From assembly GCA_002394605.1 (NCBI GenBank), contig DGUI01000013.1:1-58434 (forward strand): DNA of 58,434 nt, given 5' to 3'. The translations under genes were made by a program, and so were the position numbers. The first letter of the stretch is position 1; each line of letters opens with the position of its first letter. The notes below the pieces were generated by a model, which was given only the letters and a program-made list of their open reading frames with translations, made no database searches and was not told where the DNA came from. This document shows positions 24,761 to 33,653 of the stretch, in pieces. This DNA comes from Mageeibacillus sp. UBA4314. GTDB taxonomy: Bacteria; Bacillota; Clostridia; Saccharofermentanales; Saccharofermentanaceae.

Positions 24761-25879
24761 ATGTCAAGCAAAGCAGTCAAAAGAGAGGATCCCAAAGCAA
24801 AAAAGAAGGATTCCAAACTTAAGCAGGTCCTTAACAAGATCTTCATCGACGGTCTGTCCGGAATGGCGACAGGTCTGTTCTGTACACTTATCATCGGTAC
24901 CATCGTAGGAACGATAGGCGGATATATCCCCGGTGACATCGGCGTATTCATCACGCTGATCGGTAAGATGGCGCAGTGCCTCATGGGTGCCGGCATAGGT
25001 CTCGGTGTGGCAGTCAAGTACAAGGAGACGCCGCTCGTTACGATCTCAGCTGCAGTATGCGGCATGATCGGTTCCTATGCGAAAGTCTTCACGGCAGATG
25101 CCGCGCTCCTCTTTGAGGGCAAGCAGGTATTGCTGCCTTCACCCGGTGAGCCTTTGGGCGCTTTCGTTGCGGCAATGGTAGGCATCGGCATCGGTCACCT
25201 CGTTGCAGGCAAGACAAAGGTCGATATCATCATCACGCCCCTGTGCACGATCGCAGCCGGCGGTACTGCAGGCATCCTCTTAGGTCCCTGGGTATCGGCG
25301 TTCATGACATGGCTCGGCGGCATCGTTAACTGGGGTACGGAGCAGCAGCCGCTCCTCATGGGTATCATCGTATCAGTTCTCATGGGCATCTTCCTCACAC
25401 TGCCCATCTCATCTGCGGCGATCGGCGTCGCACTCGGTCTGTCGGGAATAACGGCAGGCGCTGCAACGATAGGTTGTTGCTGTAATATGATCGGTTTTGC
25501 GGTAATATCATATAGAGAGAACAAGATGGACGGTCTTCTTGCCCAGGGTCTCGGAACATCGATGCTCCAGATGCCCAACATCATCAAGAATCCCAGGATC
25601 TGGATCCCTTCGATCATCTCAAGCGCGATCTTAGGACCCATATCCACGATGGTCTTCGGGATGACGAGCAATGCGGTAGGTTCAGGAATGGGTACTGCCG
25701 GACTCGTAGGACCCATATCAACGTTCACTACAATGGCTGAGACGACCAATCCCTGGATCGTCGTTGGCGAGATCGTACTGATGTATTTCGTATTGCCTGC
25801 AGCGATAAGCCTCGGCATTTCGGAATTCATGCGCAAGAAGAACTGGATCAAGTTTGGAGACATGAAGCTTGATATCTAA
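24761..25879 (+). CDS. PTS EIIC-type membrane protein (PfoR-like)
   Basis: Polytopic protein of about 372 residues with around ten hydrophobic helices, of the PTS_EIIC_2 family that includes the clostridial 'perfringolysin O regulator' PfoR. Gly-rich helices such as LMGAGIGLGVAV and the AAGGTAGILLGPW segment are typical. No EIIA or EIIB domain is fused or adjacent, so phosphotransfer-linked sugar uptake is unproven; members may be transporters or regulators. The start is the ATG at 24761 because GAGAGGTG lies seven bases upstream. The sirtuin gene follows after nine bases. Confidence 0.85.
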   Translation: MSSKAVKREDPKAKKKDSKLKQVLNKIFIDGLSGMATGLFCTLIIGTIVGTIGGYIPGDIGVFITLIGKMAQCLMGAGIGLGVAVKYKETPLVTISAAVCGMIGSYAKVFTADAALLFEGKQVLLPSPGEPLGAFVAAMVGIGIGHLVAGKTKVDIIITPLCTIAAGGTAGILLGPWVSAFMTWLGGIVNWGTEQQPLLMGIIVSVLMGIFLTLPISSAAIGVALGLSGITAGAATIGCCCNMIGFAVISYRENKMDGLLAQGLGTSMLQMPNIIKNPRIWIPSIISSAILGPISTMVFGMTSNAVGSGMGTAGLVGPISTFTTMAETTNPWIVVGEIVLMYFVLPAAISLGISEFMRKKNWIKFGDMKLDI

Positions 25880-25888
25880 GGTGGGATT

Positions 25889-26626
25889 ATGAGCAAGTAT
25901 GATGACCTTAACAGGATAATCTCTGAGAGCGAACACATCGTGTTCTTCGGAGGCGCGGGCGTATCCACTGAGAGTGGGATACCTGATTTCAGGAGCAAGG
26001 ACGGTCTTTACAACAACCGTGACGTGCAGTTTGACAGATATACGCCGGAATATCTCCTGTCCATCAACTGTCTCGAGGATGCCCCGAAGATCTTCTACGA
26101 GTTCTACCGCCAGAAGATGAATGTTGAAGGCATCGATCCCAACAAGGCTCACTACAAGCTTGCCGAGATGGAAAAGGCCGGCAAGCTCGACGGAGTCATA
26201 ACACAGAACATCGACGGCCTTCACCAGAAGGCCGGCTCGGTCAACGTCCAGGAAGTTCACGGTTCGACGCTCAGGAACTACTGCAAAAGGTGCCATAAGA
26301 AGTATCCCGCCGATGCGATCTTCAAGTCCAAAGATCCCATCCCTAAGTGCAGTATCTGTGGCGGCATGATCAGACCTGACGTAACTTTGTACGGCGAAGG
26401 CCTCCCGACAGAAGCGTGGCGAAATGCCGTCAACCTCGTTGACAAGGCAGACTGCCTCATCGTTGGCGGCACTTCTCTTGTAGTCAATCCGGCGGCTTCA
26501 CTCGCATTCGGGTTCAGAGGCCGTCACCTTATAATCATCAACCGCGACGTTACATCAGCTGACAGGATGGCCGAGCTGGTGTTCCACGAAAGTATTTCGG
26601 AAGTATTAGGCAAGATAGAGATCTGA
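25889..26626 (+). CDS. cobB: NAD-dependent protein deacetylase (sirtuin)
   Basis: Class U/III-like bacterial sirtuin of 245 residues that removes acyl groups from lysine using NAD+, giving O-acyl-ADP-ribose and nicotinamide. NAD-binding motifs GAGVSTESGIPDFR and TQNIDGLHQKAG are present, with catalytic His124 in EVHGS and a zinc site of Cys132, Cys135, Cys154 and Cys157. AAGGTGGG precedes the ATG. It sits nine bases after the EIIC-type gene and ahead of a small lipoprotein gene, probably one transcript that ends at the strong hairpin near 27064-27100. Confidence 0.94.
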   Translation: MSKYDDLNRIISESEHIVFFGGAGVSTESGIPDFRSKDGLYNNRDVQFDRYTPEYLLSINCLEDAPKIFYEFYRQKMNVEGIDPNKAHYKLAEMEKAGKLDGVITQNIDGLHQKAGSVNVQEVHGSTLRNYCKRCHKKYPADAIFKSKDPIPKCSICGGMIRPDVTLYGEGLPTEAWRNAVNLVDKADCLIVGGTSLVVNPAASLAFGFRGRHLIIINRDVTSADRMAELVFHESISEVLGKIEI

Positions 26627-26649
26627 TCACAGTTATGGAGGTATCGACT

Positions 26650-27018
26650 ATGGGTAAAAGAATGCTGGCTCTTATCATGACATTGGTTATCGGTGTTTGC
26701 TGCTTTGTGACTGCATGTGGTTCTTCAACCAAGGATATCAAGGCTGAAGATGTCTTCGGAACATGGATCAGGGAATATGACGGCAAGACCGAATCATATA
26801 CTTTCAACAGCAATATGACATATACAAGGACCGTGTATAAGGACGGCAATGTCATCGATTCAATGAACTATCCGGAGACATACAGGGTCGACGAGAATAA
26901 GATCTATGTGCTCAACTCCGCCCTCCATGCCGAAAACGAATACGAGGTTGTCATGAAAGGCGATTCGATGAAGTGGAGCAACGGCCTTAATACAGTGGAG
27001 TATACGAAGTCTAAGTAA
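26650..27018 (+). CDS. Small lipocalin-like lipoprotein
   Basis: Lipoprotein of about 122 residues with lipobox VTAC. The mature domain is beta-rich with the pattern FGTWIREYDGKTESYTFN ... VYKDGNVIDSMNYPETYRVD, common in small clostridial lipoproteins with a lipocalin-like (DUF5640-type) fold. Ligand unknown. The ATG at 26650 is used because GGAGGT lies nine bases upstream; an ATG at 26635 overlaps that site. Confidence 0.7.
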   Translation: MGKRMLALIMTLVIGVCCFVTACGSSTKDIKAEDVFGTWIREYDGKTESYTFNSNMTYTRTVYKDGNVIDSMNYPETYRVDENKIYVLNSALHAENEYEVVMKGDSMKWSNGLNTVEYTKSK

Positions 27019-27030
27019 AAGGGCGCTACT

Positions 27031-27134
27031 GACAATATTTCCGGGGACAGTCGCTCGCATCACAAGACGCAAATGTGTGCAACACATTTGCGTCTTTTTT
27101 GCCGCTCGGCTCAAAAGATCCCCGGAAAATTGTC
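27031..27134. repeat. Palindromic element carrying an internal terminator
   Basis: GACAATATTTCCGGGGA (27031-27047) and TCCCCGGAAAATTGTC (27119-27134) form a terminal inverted repeat with one unpaired base. They enclose a separate perfect stem-loop at 27064-27096. CAGTCGCTC (27048-27056) also pairs with GAGCGACTG (27150-27158) just outside the right arm, so alternative folds exist. Size and form resemble a small MITE- or REP-type element. It lies between the lipoprotein stop and composite repeat element B. Confidence 0.75.
27064..27100 (+). terminator. Strong intrinsic terminator after the sirtuin-lipoprotein genes
   Basis: Left arm 27064-27078 and right arm 27082-27096 form a perfect 15-bp stem with a three-base loop (GCA). 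The T-run continues to 27100. It lies about 45 bases after the lipoprotein stop. Confidence 0.93.
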
Positions 27135-27178
27135 CTTCGCACTGGCGGGGAGCGACTGGAGAGTGGATGGGGAGTGGA

Positions 27179-27558
27179 TGACAGCGGGGACACCTTTGCA
27201 TTAGTATAGTAAAGTGCGGAAGACTGCGGAGTGGACAGATCATATGACAATAGGTGATCTTTCAGATTAATGTTCAGACTAGAGGCTGTTAGTCTGAGCG
27301 ATTGTCTGACTGACAATCCTTGTCCAATACACCTGGTGAGACTGGCAACGCCGGATGCCACCAGGGACACCGTCGATACGGCAAGGAGTCATGGAGTTGA
27401 TCAGTTCATTCTATAAAACGCTCTATGTTTGTTCATTACATAGAGCGCTACATAGAATATTCTATAAACCACTCTATGTATTTGCATTACATAGAGCTAT
27501 TTATAGAATGGATCGTCCGGTAGCCTTAAACCAACCCATATCTGACACCCGGGACACC
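27179..27558 (+). repeat. Composite intergenic repeat element, copy B (repeat locus 3)
   Basis: A 380-bp relative of the element at 14164-14648. Motif copies at 27179 (TGACAGCGGGGACACC), 27356 (diverged) and 27543 (exact) mark it; the last two are 187 bases apart, as in copy A. The first interval is 177 bases against 282 in copy A. The 105-base difference equals about two 52-bp units, matching the single degenerate unit here (about 27250-27310) against three in copy A. It fills most of the gene-free stretch 27019-27709 together with the palindromic element. The remaining 27559-27668 shows nothing recognisable. Confidence 0.9.
27408..27509. repeat. Two adjacent 51-nt self-complementary units, element B
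   Basis: Units at 27408-27458 and 27459-27509 have the same arms as in element A (ATTCTAT/ATAGAAT and CTCTATGT/ACATAGAG). Compared with copy A there are seven substitutions in 102 bases, at unit positions 9, 11, 13, 24 and 41 (first unit) and 40 and 44 (second unit), all outside the arms. The change at position 44 of the second unit lengthens its outer stem to ten pairs. Confidence 0.9.
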
Positions 27559-27668
27559 CTTACTCCTGCCATGATCTCATCCTTGCCCCCGCGGAAACTC
27601 TCCATGCCCCGCCAGAAACGTAAAGTCAACATTACGCCTTCAGAAACTCATAAATATCTCCTCCGCTC

Positions 27669-27677
27669 TGCTATAAT
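27669..27677 (+). promoter_or_regulatory. Extended -10 for the nitroreductase gene
   Basis: TGCTATAAT, 33 bases before the nitroreductase start and outside element B. No clear -35. Confidence 0.55.
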
Positions 27678-27709
27678 ACTTCCGACAACCACTATTAGGG
27701 GGACAGTTC

Positions 27710-28303
27710 ATGGACGCGATCGGCAGGAGAAGGAGCATACGTAAGTTCAAGGATACTGATGTATCTGATGAACTGATCACGAAGATAATATCGGCAGGTG
27801 CCGCGGCGCCTTCGGCCAAGAACAGGCAGCCGTGGAAATACATTGTCTTTAAGGGCGCGGCGAGGGAAGAGGTGCTCTCTGTCATGGACAGGGGACTTGA
27901 CATGGCCCTGGCTGAACCGAGCCTTCCCGAGCAGGGCAAGGCGGGTGTTGCCGATGCGAAGAACACTTTGAGGATCATGCGCGGGGCGCCCGTTATAATC
28001 CTGGTGCTCAATACCAACGGGGTATCGCCGTTTGCAAAGCCGCTGGATATTTTCGGGAGGATCACGGAGATATGCGACAGCATGTCGTGCGGGGCTTCGA
28101 TCGAGAATACGCTGCTGGCTGCAACGGAGGAGGGGCTGGGGACTTTGTGGATCGCCAACACTTTTTATGCGCATGAGCCTTTAAGGGCGTACCTTAAGAC
28201 CGACAAGCAGCTGATAGCGGCCATCGCCGTCGGATATCCTGATGAGGATCCGGTCGCAAGGCCGCGCAAGGATCTTTCGGAGATCATAGAGTTTCGAAAT
28301 TGA
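27710..28303 (+). CDS. Nitroreductase family flavoprotein
   Basis: FMN-dependent oxidoreductase of 197 residues. The N-terminal RRSIRKFKDTDV and APSAKNRQPWKYIVF are the classic FMN-contact motifs of the nitroreductase fold, and GLGTLWIANTF with AIAVGYPDEDP close the flavin site. Such enzymes reduce nitro compounds, quinones or related acceptors with NAD(P)H; the natural substrate is not predictable. TAGGGGGGA precedes the ATG. It appears monocistronic, followed by a 98-bp gap before carB. Confidence 0.9.
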   Translation: MDAIGRRRSIRKFKDTDVSDELITKIISAGAAAPSAKNRQPWKYIVFKGAAREEVLSVMDRGLDMALAEPSLPEQGKAGVADAKNTLRIMRGAPVIILVLNTNGVSPFAKPLDIFGRITEICDSMSCGASIENTLLAATEEGLGTLWIANTFYAHEPLRAYLKTDKQLIAAIAVGYPDEDPVARPRKDLSEIIEFRN

Positions 28304-28401
28304 TCACCATATTACAAATATCTCTGATACTTAAAATATGTCATTCTCATTACAAGAAAATGTGATATATTTATTAAGATATAAATCGGAGGTGATTAAT
28401 T

Positions 28402-31400
28402 ATGTCCAAGAGAGACGACATCAACAAGATCCTAATTATCGGTTCAGGCCCCATCATCATCGGCCAGGCATGCGAGTTCGACTATTCCGGCACACAGGCG
28501 TGTAAGGCACTCCGTAAGCTCGGTTATGAGATCGTTCTTGTCAACAGCAATCCCGCTACCATCATGACTGATCCCGGCATCGCTGACAGGACTTATATCG
28601 AACCGCTTAACGTTAAGAGACTTACACAGATCATTGAGAAAGAGAGACCGGACGCATTATTGCCTAATTTGGGTGGACAGTCCGGTCTTAATCTTTGTTC
28701 CGAGCTCGCCAAGGAAGGCGTTCTGGAGAAGTATAACGTACAGGTTATCGGTGTCCAGGTTGACGCTATCGAGCGTGGTGAGGACAGGATCGAGTTTAAG
28801 AATACAATGAACAAGCTCGGCATCGAGATGCCGAGGAGCCACGAGGCATACTCAGTAGAGGAAGCAGTTAAGATCGCTGAGGAACTCCACTACCCTGTAG
28901 TATTGAGACCTGCTTATACAATGGGCGGCGCAGGCGGCGGCCTCGTATATAACGTGGATGAGCTTAAGGTAGTCTGCGAGCGCGGACTTCAGGCGAGCCT
29001 TGTCGGACAGGTCCTCGTAGAGGAGTCCATCAGCGGCTGGGAAGAGCTCGAGCTCGAGGTCGTAAGAGACGCGAACAACAATAAGATCACTGTCTGCTTT
29101 ATCGAGAACATCGACCCCATCGGCGTTCACACTGGTGACTCTTTCTGTTCGGCTCCGATGCTCACGATCAGCCAGGACGTGCAGGACAAGCTCCAGGAGT
29201 ACTCATACAAGATCGTTGAGGCCATCGAGGTAATCGGCGGCTGTAACTGCCAGTTCGCACATGATCCCGTATCCGGCAGGATCGTAGTTATCGAGATCAA
29301 CCCCAGAACATCAAGATCATCAGCCCTTGCTTCCAAGGCAACGGGTTTCCCGATTGCACTCGTATCTTCAATGCTCGCATGCGGCCTCACTTTGGATGAG
29401 ATCCCCTGCGGCAAGTACGGAACACTTGATAAGTATGTACCGGACGGAGATTATGTCGTTATCAAGTTTGCAAGATGGGCTTTTGAGAAGTTCAAGGGAG
29501 CTGAAGACAAGCTCGGTACACAGATGCGTGCCGTCGGTGAGGTAATGAGCATCGGCAAGACATATAAGGAAGCTTTCCAGAAGGCTATCAGGAGCCTTGA
29601 GACCGGAAGATACGGCCTCGGCTTTGCGAAGAACTTCAATGAGCTTACCAAGGACGAGCTCCTCGCTAAGCTCGTAACACCTTCAAGCGAGAGACAGTTC
29701 ATTATCTACGAGGCTCTGCGCAAGGGCGCAACGATCGATGAGATATATGAGCTCACGAAGATCAAGCACTGGTTCTTGGAGCAGATGAAGGAACTAGTTG
29801 ATGAGGAGGAAGCTCTCATGAAGAACAAGGGCGAAGTTCCCGCCAAGCCCGTTCTCCTCCAGGCAAAGCTCGACGGATTCTCAGACAGATATCTGTCACA
29901 GATCCTCGGCGTTAAGGAAGAAGATATCCGCAACAAGCGTTACGAATACGGCATTAGGGAGTCATGGGAAGGCATACATGTAAGCGGCACACAGGATGCA
30001 GCTTATTACTACTCCACATATCACCTCTCTGAGGATAAGAGCCCCTGCTCGGATAAGAAGAAGATCATGATCCTCGGCGGCGGTCCCAACAGGATCGGTC
30101 AGGGTATCGAGTTCGACTACTGCTGTGTTCACGCAGCACTCGCACTCAAGGATATGGGATTCGAGTCGATCATCGTTAACTGTAACCCTGAGACTGTATC
30201 CACTGACTACGATACATCCGATAAGCTTTATTTCGAGCCGCTCACATTAGAGGATGTTCTCTCCATCCATGAGAAAGAGAAGCCTTTGGGCGTCATCGCT
30301 TCATTCGGAGGCCAGACACCTCTGAACCTTGCAGCAGACCTCAAGAAGAACGGCGTAAACATCCTCGGCACATCACCTGAGACGATCGACCTCGCTGAGG
30401 ACAGAGATCACTTCAGGGCAATGATGGACAAGCTGAACATCCCCATGCCTGAGGCTGGCATGGCCGTCAATGTCGACGAGGCACTTGCGATCGCCAACAA
30501 GATCGGTTACCCCGTAATGGTTAGACCTTCATACGTCCTCGGCGGACGCGGAATGGAAGTCGTACATGACGACGAGATGCTCAGGGTCTACATGAACGCT
30601 GCAGTAGGTGTTACACCTGACAGACCTATCCTTATCGACAGGTTCCTCCACCACGCAACAGAGTGTGAGGCAGATGCGATCTCTGACGGTAAGAACTGTT
30701 TCGTTCCTGCCGTTATGGAGCATATCGAGCTCGCAGGCGTTCACTCCGGTGACTCCGCATGCATCCTTCCTTCGATGAACCTCTCACCCAAGCAGGTAGA
30801 GACGATCAAGGAATACACCGAGAAGATCGCCATCGAAATGAACGTCGTCGGACTCATGAACATGCAGTATGCGATCGAGGATGACGTTGTATATGTTCTC
30901 GAGGCTAACCCGAGAGCGTCAAGAACGGTGCCTCTCGTATCCAAGGTATGTGCGATCAACATGGTAAGGCTCGCTACGGAGATCATGACTTCTGAGCTCA
31001 CAGGCAAGGCTTCACCCGTGCCTTCACTTACGCACAAGCACATTCCTCACTATGGTGTCAAGGAAGCTGTCTTCCCGTTCAACATGTTCCAGGAAGTCGA
31101 CCCTGTATTGGGACCTGAGATGCGTTCAACCGGTGAGGTCCTCGGTCTGTCGCCTTCATTTGGTGAGGCTTACTTCAAGGCTCAGGAAGCAACAAAGACA
31201 CAGATCCCCACGGAGGGAACAGTCCTCCTTTCAGTATGCGACAGGGATAAGTGCGACCTTATCGACGTTGCGAAGGGATTTGCAGAAGACGGATTCAAGA
31301 TCCTTGCTACAGGCAAGACATATGACATGATCGTTGAGGCCGGCATCGAGGCAACGAAGGTCAAGAAGCTCTATGAGGGCAGACCTAACATCGCCGACAT

Positions 31401-31620
31401 GATCACGAACGGCGATATCGATCTGATCATCAACACTCCTGCGGGCAAGACATCTGTTCACGATGACTCTTACATCCGTAAGGAAGCCATCAAGCACAGA
31501 GTACCTTATATCACGACCATGGCTGCTGCCAAGGCTTCTGCTGAGGGCATCAAGGCAGTTAAGCATAATACACATCTTGGAGTTAAGGCTCTCCAGGATT
31601 TCCACGCAGATATAAAGTAA
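28402..31620 (+). CDS. carB: Carbamoyl-phosphate synthase large subunit
   Basis: Full-length CarB of 1072 residues, which makes carbamoyl phosphate from ammonia (supplied by CarA), bicarbonate and two ATP for pyrimidine and arginine synthesis. Two homologous ATP-grasp halves are visible: KILIIGSGPIIIGQACEFDY and KIMILGGGPNRIGQGIEFDY begin the two halves, with EINPRTSRSSALASKATG and EANPRASRTVPLVSK as matching metal-site motifs. The C-terminal MGS-like regulatory domain starts near residue 935. No carA or other pyrimidine gene is nearby, so carB is orphaned here. GGAGGTGA precedes the ATG. Codon choice looks more biased than in neighbours, fitting high expression. Confidence 0.97.
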   Translation: MSKRDDINKILIIGSGPIIIGQACEFDYSGTQACKALRKLGYEIVLVNSNPATIMTDPGIADRTYIEPLNVKRLTQIIEKERPDALLPNLGGQSGLNLCSELAKEGVLEKYNVQVIGVQVDAIERGEDRIEFKNTMNKLGIEMPRSHEAYSVEEAVKIAEELHYPVVLRPAYTMGGAGGGLVYNVDELKVVCERGLQASLVGQVLVEESISGWEELELEVVRDANNNKITVCFIENIDPIGVHTGDSFCSAPMLTISQDVQDKLQEYSYKIVEAIEVIGGCNCQFAHDPVSGRIVVIEINPRTSRSSALASKATGFPIALVSSMLACGLTLDEIPCGKYGTLDKYVPDGDYVVIKFARWAFEKFKGAEDKLGTQMRAVGEVMSIGKTYKEAFQKAIRSLETGRYGLGFAKNFNELTKDELLAKLVTPSSERQFIIYEALRKGATIDEIYELTKIKHWFLEQMKELVDEEEALMKNKGEVPAKPVLLQAKLDGFSDRYLSQILGVKEEDIRNKRYEYGIRESWEGIHVSGTQDAAYYYSTYHLSEDKSPCSDKKKIMILGGGPNRIGQGIEFDYCCVHAALALKDMGFESIIVNCNPETVSTDYDTSDKLYFEPLTLEDVLSIHEKEKPLGVIASFGGQTPLNLAADLKKNGVNILGTSPETIDLAEDRDHFRAMMDKLNIPMPEAGMAVNVDEALAIANKIGYPVMVRPSYVLGGRGMEVVHDDEMLRVYMNAAVGVTPDRPILIDRFLHHATECEADAISDGKNCFVPAVMEHIELAGVHSGDSACILPSMNLSPKQVETIKEYTEKIAIEMNVVGLMNMQYAIEDDVVYVLEANPRASRTVPLVSKVCAINMVRLATEIMTSELTGKASPVPSLTHKHIPHYGVKEAVFPFNMFQEVDPVLGPEMRSTGEVLGLSPSFGEAYFKAQEATKTQIPTEGTVLLSVCDRDKCDLIDVAKGFAEDGFKILATGKTYDMIVEAGIEATKVKKLYEGRPNIADMITNGDIDLIINTPAGKTSVHDDSYIRKEAIKHRVPYITTMAAAKASAEGIKAVKHNTHLGVKALQDFHADIK

Positions 31621-31647
31621 TATTTGTCCGGATGAGCTAACTATCAG

Positions 31648-31688
31648 CAGGACCAACAGTGTCAGGATGACTTGCACTGTTGGTCCTG
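31648..31688 (+). terminator. 14-bp perfect hairpin after carB
   Basis: CAGGACCAACAGTG (31648-31661) and CACTGTTGGTCCTG (31675-31688) form a perfect stem with a 13-base loop. No T-run follows, so it may act as a factor-assisted terminator, an mRNA 3'-end stabiliser or a regulator of nudC, which starts 33 bases later. Confidence 0.55.
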
Positions 31689-31721
31689 ACCTTATATCAA
31701 GGAAACGGAGCGTAAAGACTG

Positions 31722-32552
31722 ATGATACATGAGATAGCGCCACACAGGCTGATCAACGGATTCCGGACTGACAGGAAGGCGAAGCAGGGAGATAAGGTGT
31801 TTGTTTTCGCGGGGATGACATGCCTTGTGAAGATAGAGGACGGCAATATCATTTTGCCTACGGTATCGATGCTCGGGGCGGGGGAATACATCTACCTGTT
31901 CGCAGTGGACGATACGTGCTATTACAGGGCAGCACCGCCCGTTGTCAAGGCTCCTGAGGGATTTGAGTTCATGAAGATCCAGGATGTCAGGAAGTCGGGT
32001 GCAGGTCCTTCTTACATGATGTTTGCACTCTATACTGCCTACCACATCGATAAGTGGTATAAGGATTCCGTGTACTGCGGAAGGTGCGGCAGCCAGACAG
32101 TCCATTCAGAGAAGGAACGTGCGATGGTATGCCCGGTATGCGGCAACACGATCTACCCGAGGATCAATCCTGCGGTCATCGTAGGGATCCGTAACGGGGA
32201 TAAGATCCTCGTGACCAAGTATGCCAACAGGCCTAACGTGCCATACTATGCGCTGGTCGCAGGCTTTGCCGAGATAGGCGAGACGCTTGAGGAGACGGTC
32301 GCACGCGAAGTTGGCGAGGAAGTCGGACTCAAGGTTAAGAACATTACATATTACAAATCACAGCCGTGGGGAACTGCTGCAGACATGCTCGCAGGGTTCT
32401 TCTGCGAGGTCGACGGGGACGATACGATCAGGATGGATGACGGCGAGCTCAAGATCGCCAAGTGGGTAACGGCAGATGAGATCGAACTGCAGCCTGACGA
32501 TTTCTCACTGACAAACGAGATGATGAAGGCATTCAAGTCACGACAGCAGTAA
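31722..32552 (+). CDS. nudC: NADH/deNADding pyrophosphatase NudC-like
   Basis: Nudix hydrolase of 276 residues with the NudC layout: an N-terminal domain, a zinc ribbon (CGRCG and CPVCG), a Nudix domain with box GFAEIGETLEETVAREVGEE, and the NudC signature SQPWG. NudC hydrolyses NADH to NMNH and AMP and removes NAD caps from RNA. The canonical motif reads SQPWPFPxS, so this protein is slightly divergent after the Trp. The start at 31722 has only a distant GGAG. A hairpin separates it from carB. Confidence 0.9.
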   Translation: MIHEIAPHRLINGFRTDRKAKQGDKVFVFAGMTCLVKIEDGNIILPTVSMLGAGEYIYLFAVDDTCYYRAAPPVVKAPEGFEFMKIQDVRKSGAGPSYMMFALYTAYHIDKWYKDSVYCGRCGSQTVHSEKERAMVCPVCGNTIYPRINPAVIVGIRNGDKILVTKYANRPNVPYYALVAGFAEIGETLEETVAREVGEEVGLKVKNITYYKSQPWGTAADMLAGFFCEVDGDDTIRMDDGELKIAKWVTADEIELQPDDFSLTNEMMKAFKSRQQ

Positions 32553-32629
32553 TACTGTTCGCGACAGATCACGTAACACAGTCTCGCAAAATGATATCAT
32601 CCTGACGGAATAAGGAAGGAGGTATCGTT

Positions 32630-33610
32630 ATGAATACTAATGTACTTAAGAATTGTGATATTTTCGCACATAACATTGAGACGGTCGCAAAGGTCTATAA
32701 GTGGGACGGATCATATACGGCTACGGCATTTGCTGCATCTGTTGAGAGAGCGGTGGATATCGATGATCTGAAGAGAGCAAAGAAGACGGTGGCTAACAAC
32801 ACCGGCTTCCTGTCTGCGCTTGGTGATACGGCTGCAAGGATCGTAACGGCAGCTTCGGTAGTGAAGAGTTCAGATCCCGACCGTGCGATCGCAGAGATCA
32901 AGGATGTATATAAGGTCCTGAAGAATTACTTCATCGCAAGCGAGTATCTTGCACTGGCAACGGTGATCATCTGCGAGTCCGGAAAGCCGGCATCAGAAAT
33001 GGCTATGAGGACAAGGAAGATCTATGACCTGATGAAGAAGCAGCACCGCTTCCTGACATCATCCTCCGACATTGCCGTCTGCGCCATACTGGCAGTATCC
33101 GGTAAGGATGAGGAATACCTTGTCGAAGAGACAGAGAGATGCTATCAGTATCTGGCAAAGAGCTTCTCCGGAAAGGGGGACTGTCTGATGCTGTCGAACA
33201 TGCTCGCACTCTATGACATTCCTGCTGAAGCTAAGTGCCGCAGAACTATAGAGATCAGAGACATGCTCAGGGCAAGAGGCCTTAAGGTCGGCGCATATGA
33301 TTCATCAGCCGTTCTCGCACCTCTCGTGTATGCATCATTTAACGAGGATCCTGCAATGCTCATTAATGAGGTTGCTGAAGCTGAGAAACTGATGGCATCA
33401 CGCCGGGGAACAGGCGGTGTATGGGGCGTAGGCAAGCAGCTCCGCACCATGTTCGCGATACTGATGGTAAACCGAGAATTCTGCGGCAGCGATGCTTCCG
33501 CTGCCAATGCGGCAGGGGCTGCAGTAACTGCCTTGATCGCAGAAGAAGTTGCCATCACATGCTGCATCTGTGCTTCTGTCGCAGCTTCATGTGCGGCATC
33601 GTCAAGCTGA
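32630..33610 (+). CDS. DUF4003 family protein
   Basis: Cytoplasmic helical protein of 326 residues resembling the DUF4003 family of Bacillota, whose function is unknown. The first 200 residues form repeated helical pairs; the C-terminus has a small hydrophobic Cys/Ala-rich stretch (AITCCICASVAASCAAS) that could associate with a membrane. AAGGAGGTA precedes the ATG. It has no obvious functional link to nudC or the CPBP gene. Confidence 0.75.
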   Translation: MNTNVLKNCDIFAHNIETVAKVYKWDGSYTATAFAASVERAVDIDDLKRAKKTVANNTGFLSALGDTAARIVTAASVVKSSDPDRAIAEIKDVYKVLKNYFIASEYLALATVIICESGKPASEMAMRTRKIYDLMKKQHRFLTSSSDIAVCAILAVSGKDEEYLVEETERCYQYLAKSFSGKGDCLMLSNMLALYDIPAEAKCRRTIEIRDMLRARGLKVGAYDSSAVLAPLVYASFNEDPAMLINEVAEAEKLMASRRGTGGVWGVGKQLRTMFAILMVNREFCGSDASAANAAGAAVTALIAEEVAITCCICASVAASCAASSS

Positions 33611-33627
33611 GGGAAAAAAGGTATAAT
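33599..33627 (+). promoter_or_regulatory. Putative promoter for the CPBP-pepT pair
   Basis: TCGTCA at 33599-33604 and TATAAT at 33622-33627 with a 17-base spacer. The -35 overlaps the end of the DUF4003 gene. Confidence 0.45.
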
Positions 33628-33653
33628 AAGTTTTATTGAAACAGGAGTGTATT

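Noticed and set aside
28304..28401. PyrR- or T-box-type leader before carB
   Set aside because: Only 98 bases with no long paired elements, no terminator and no T-box core sequence.
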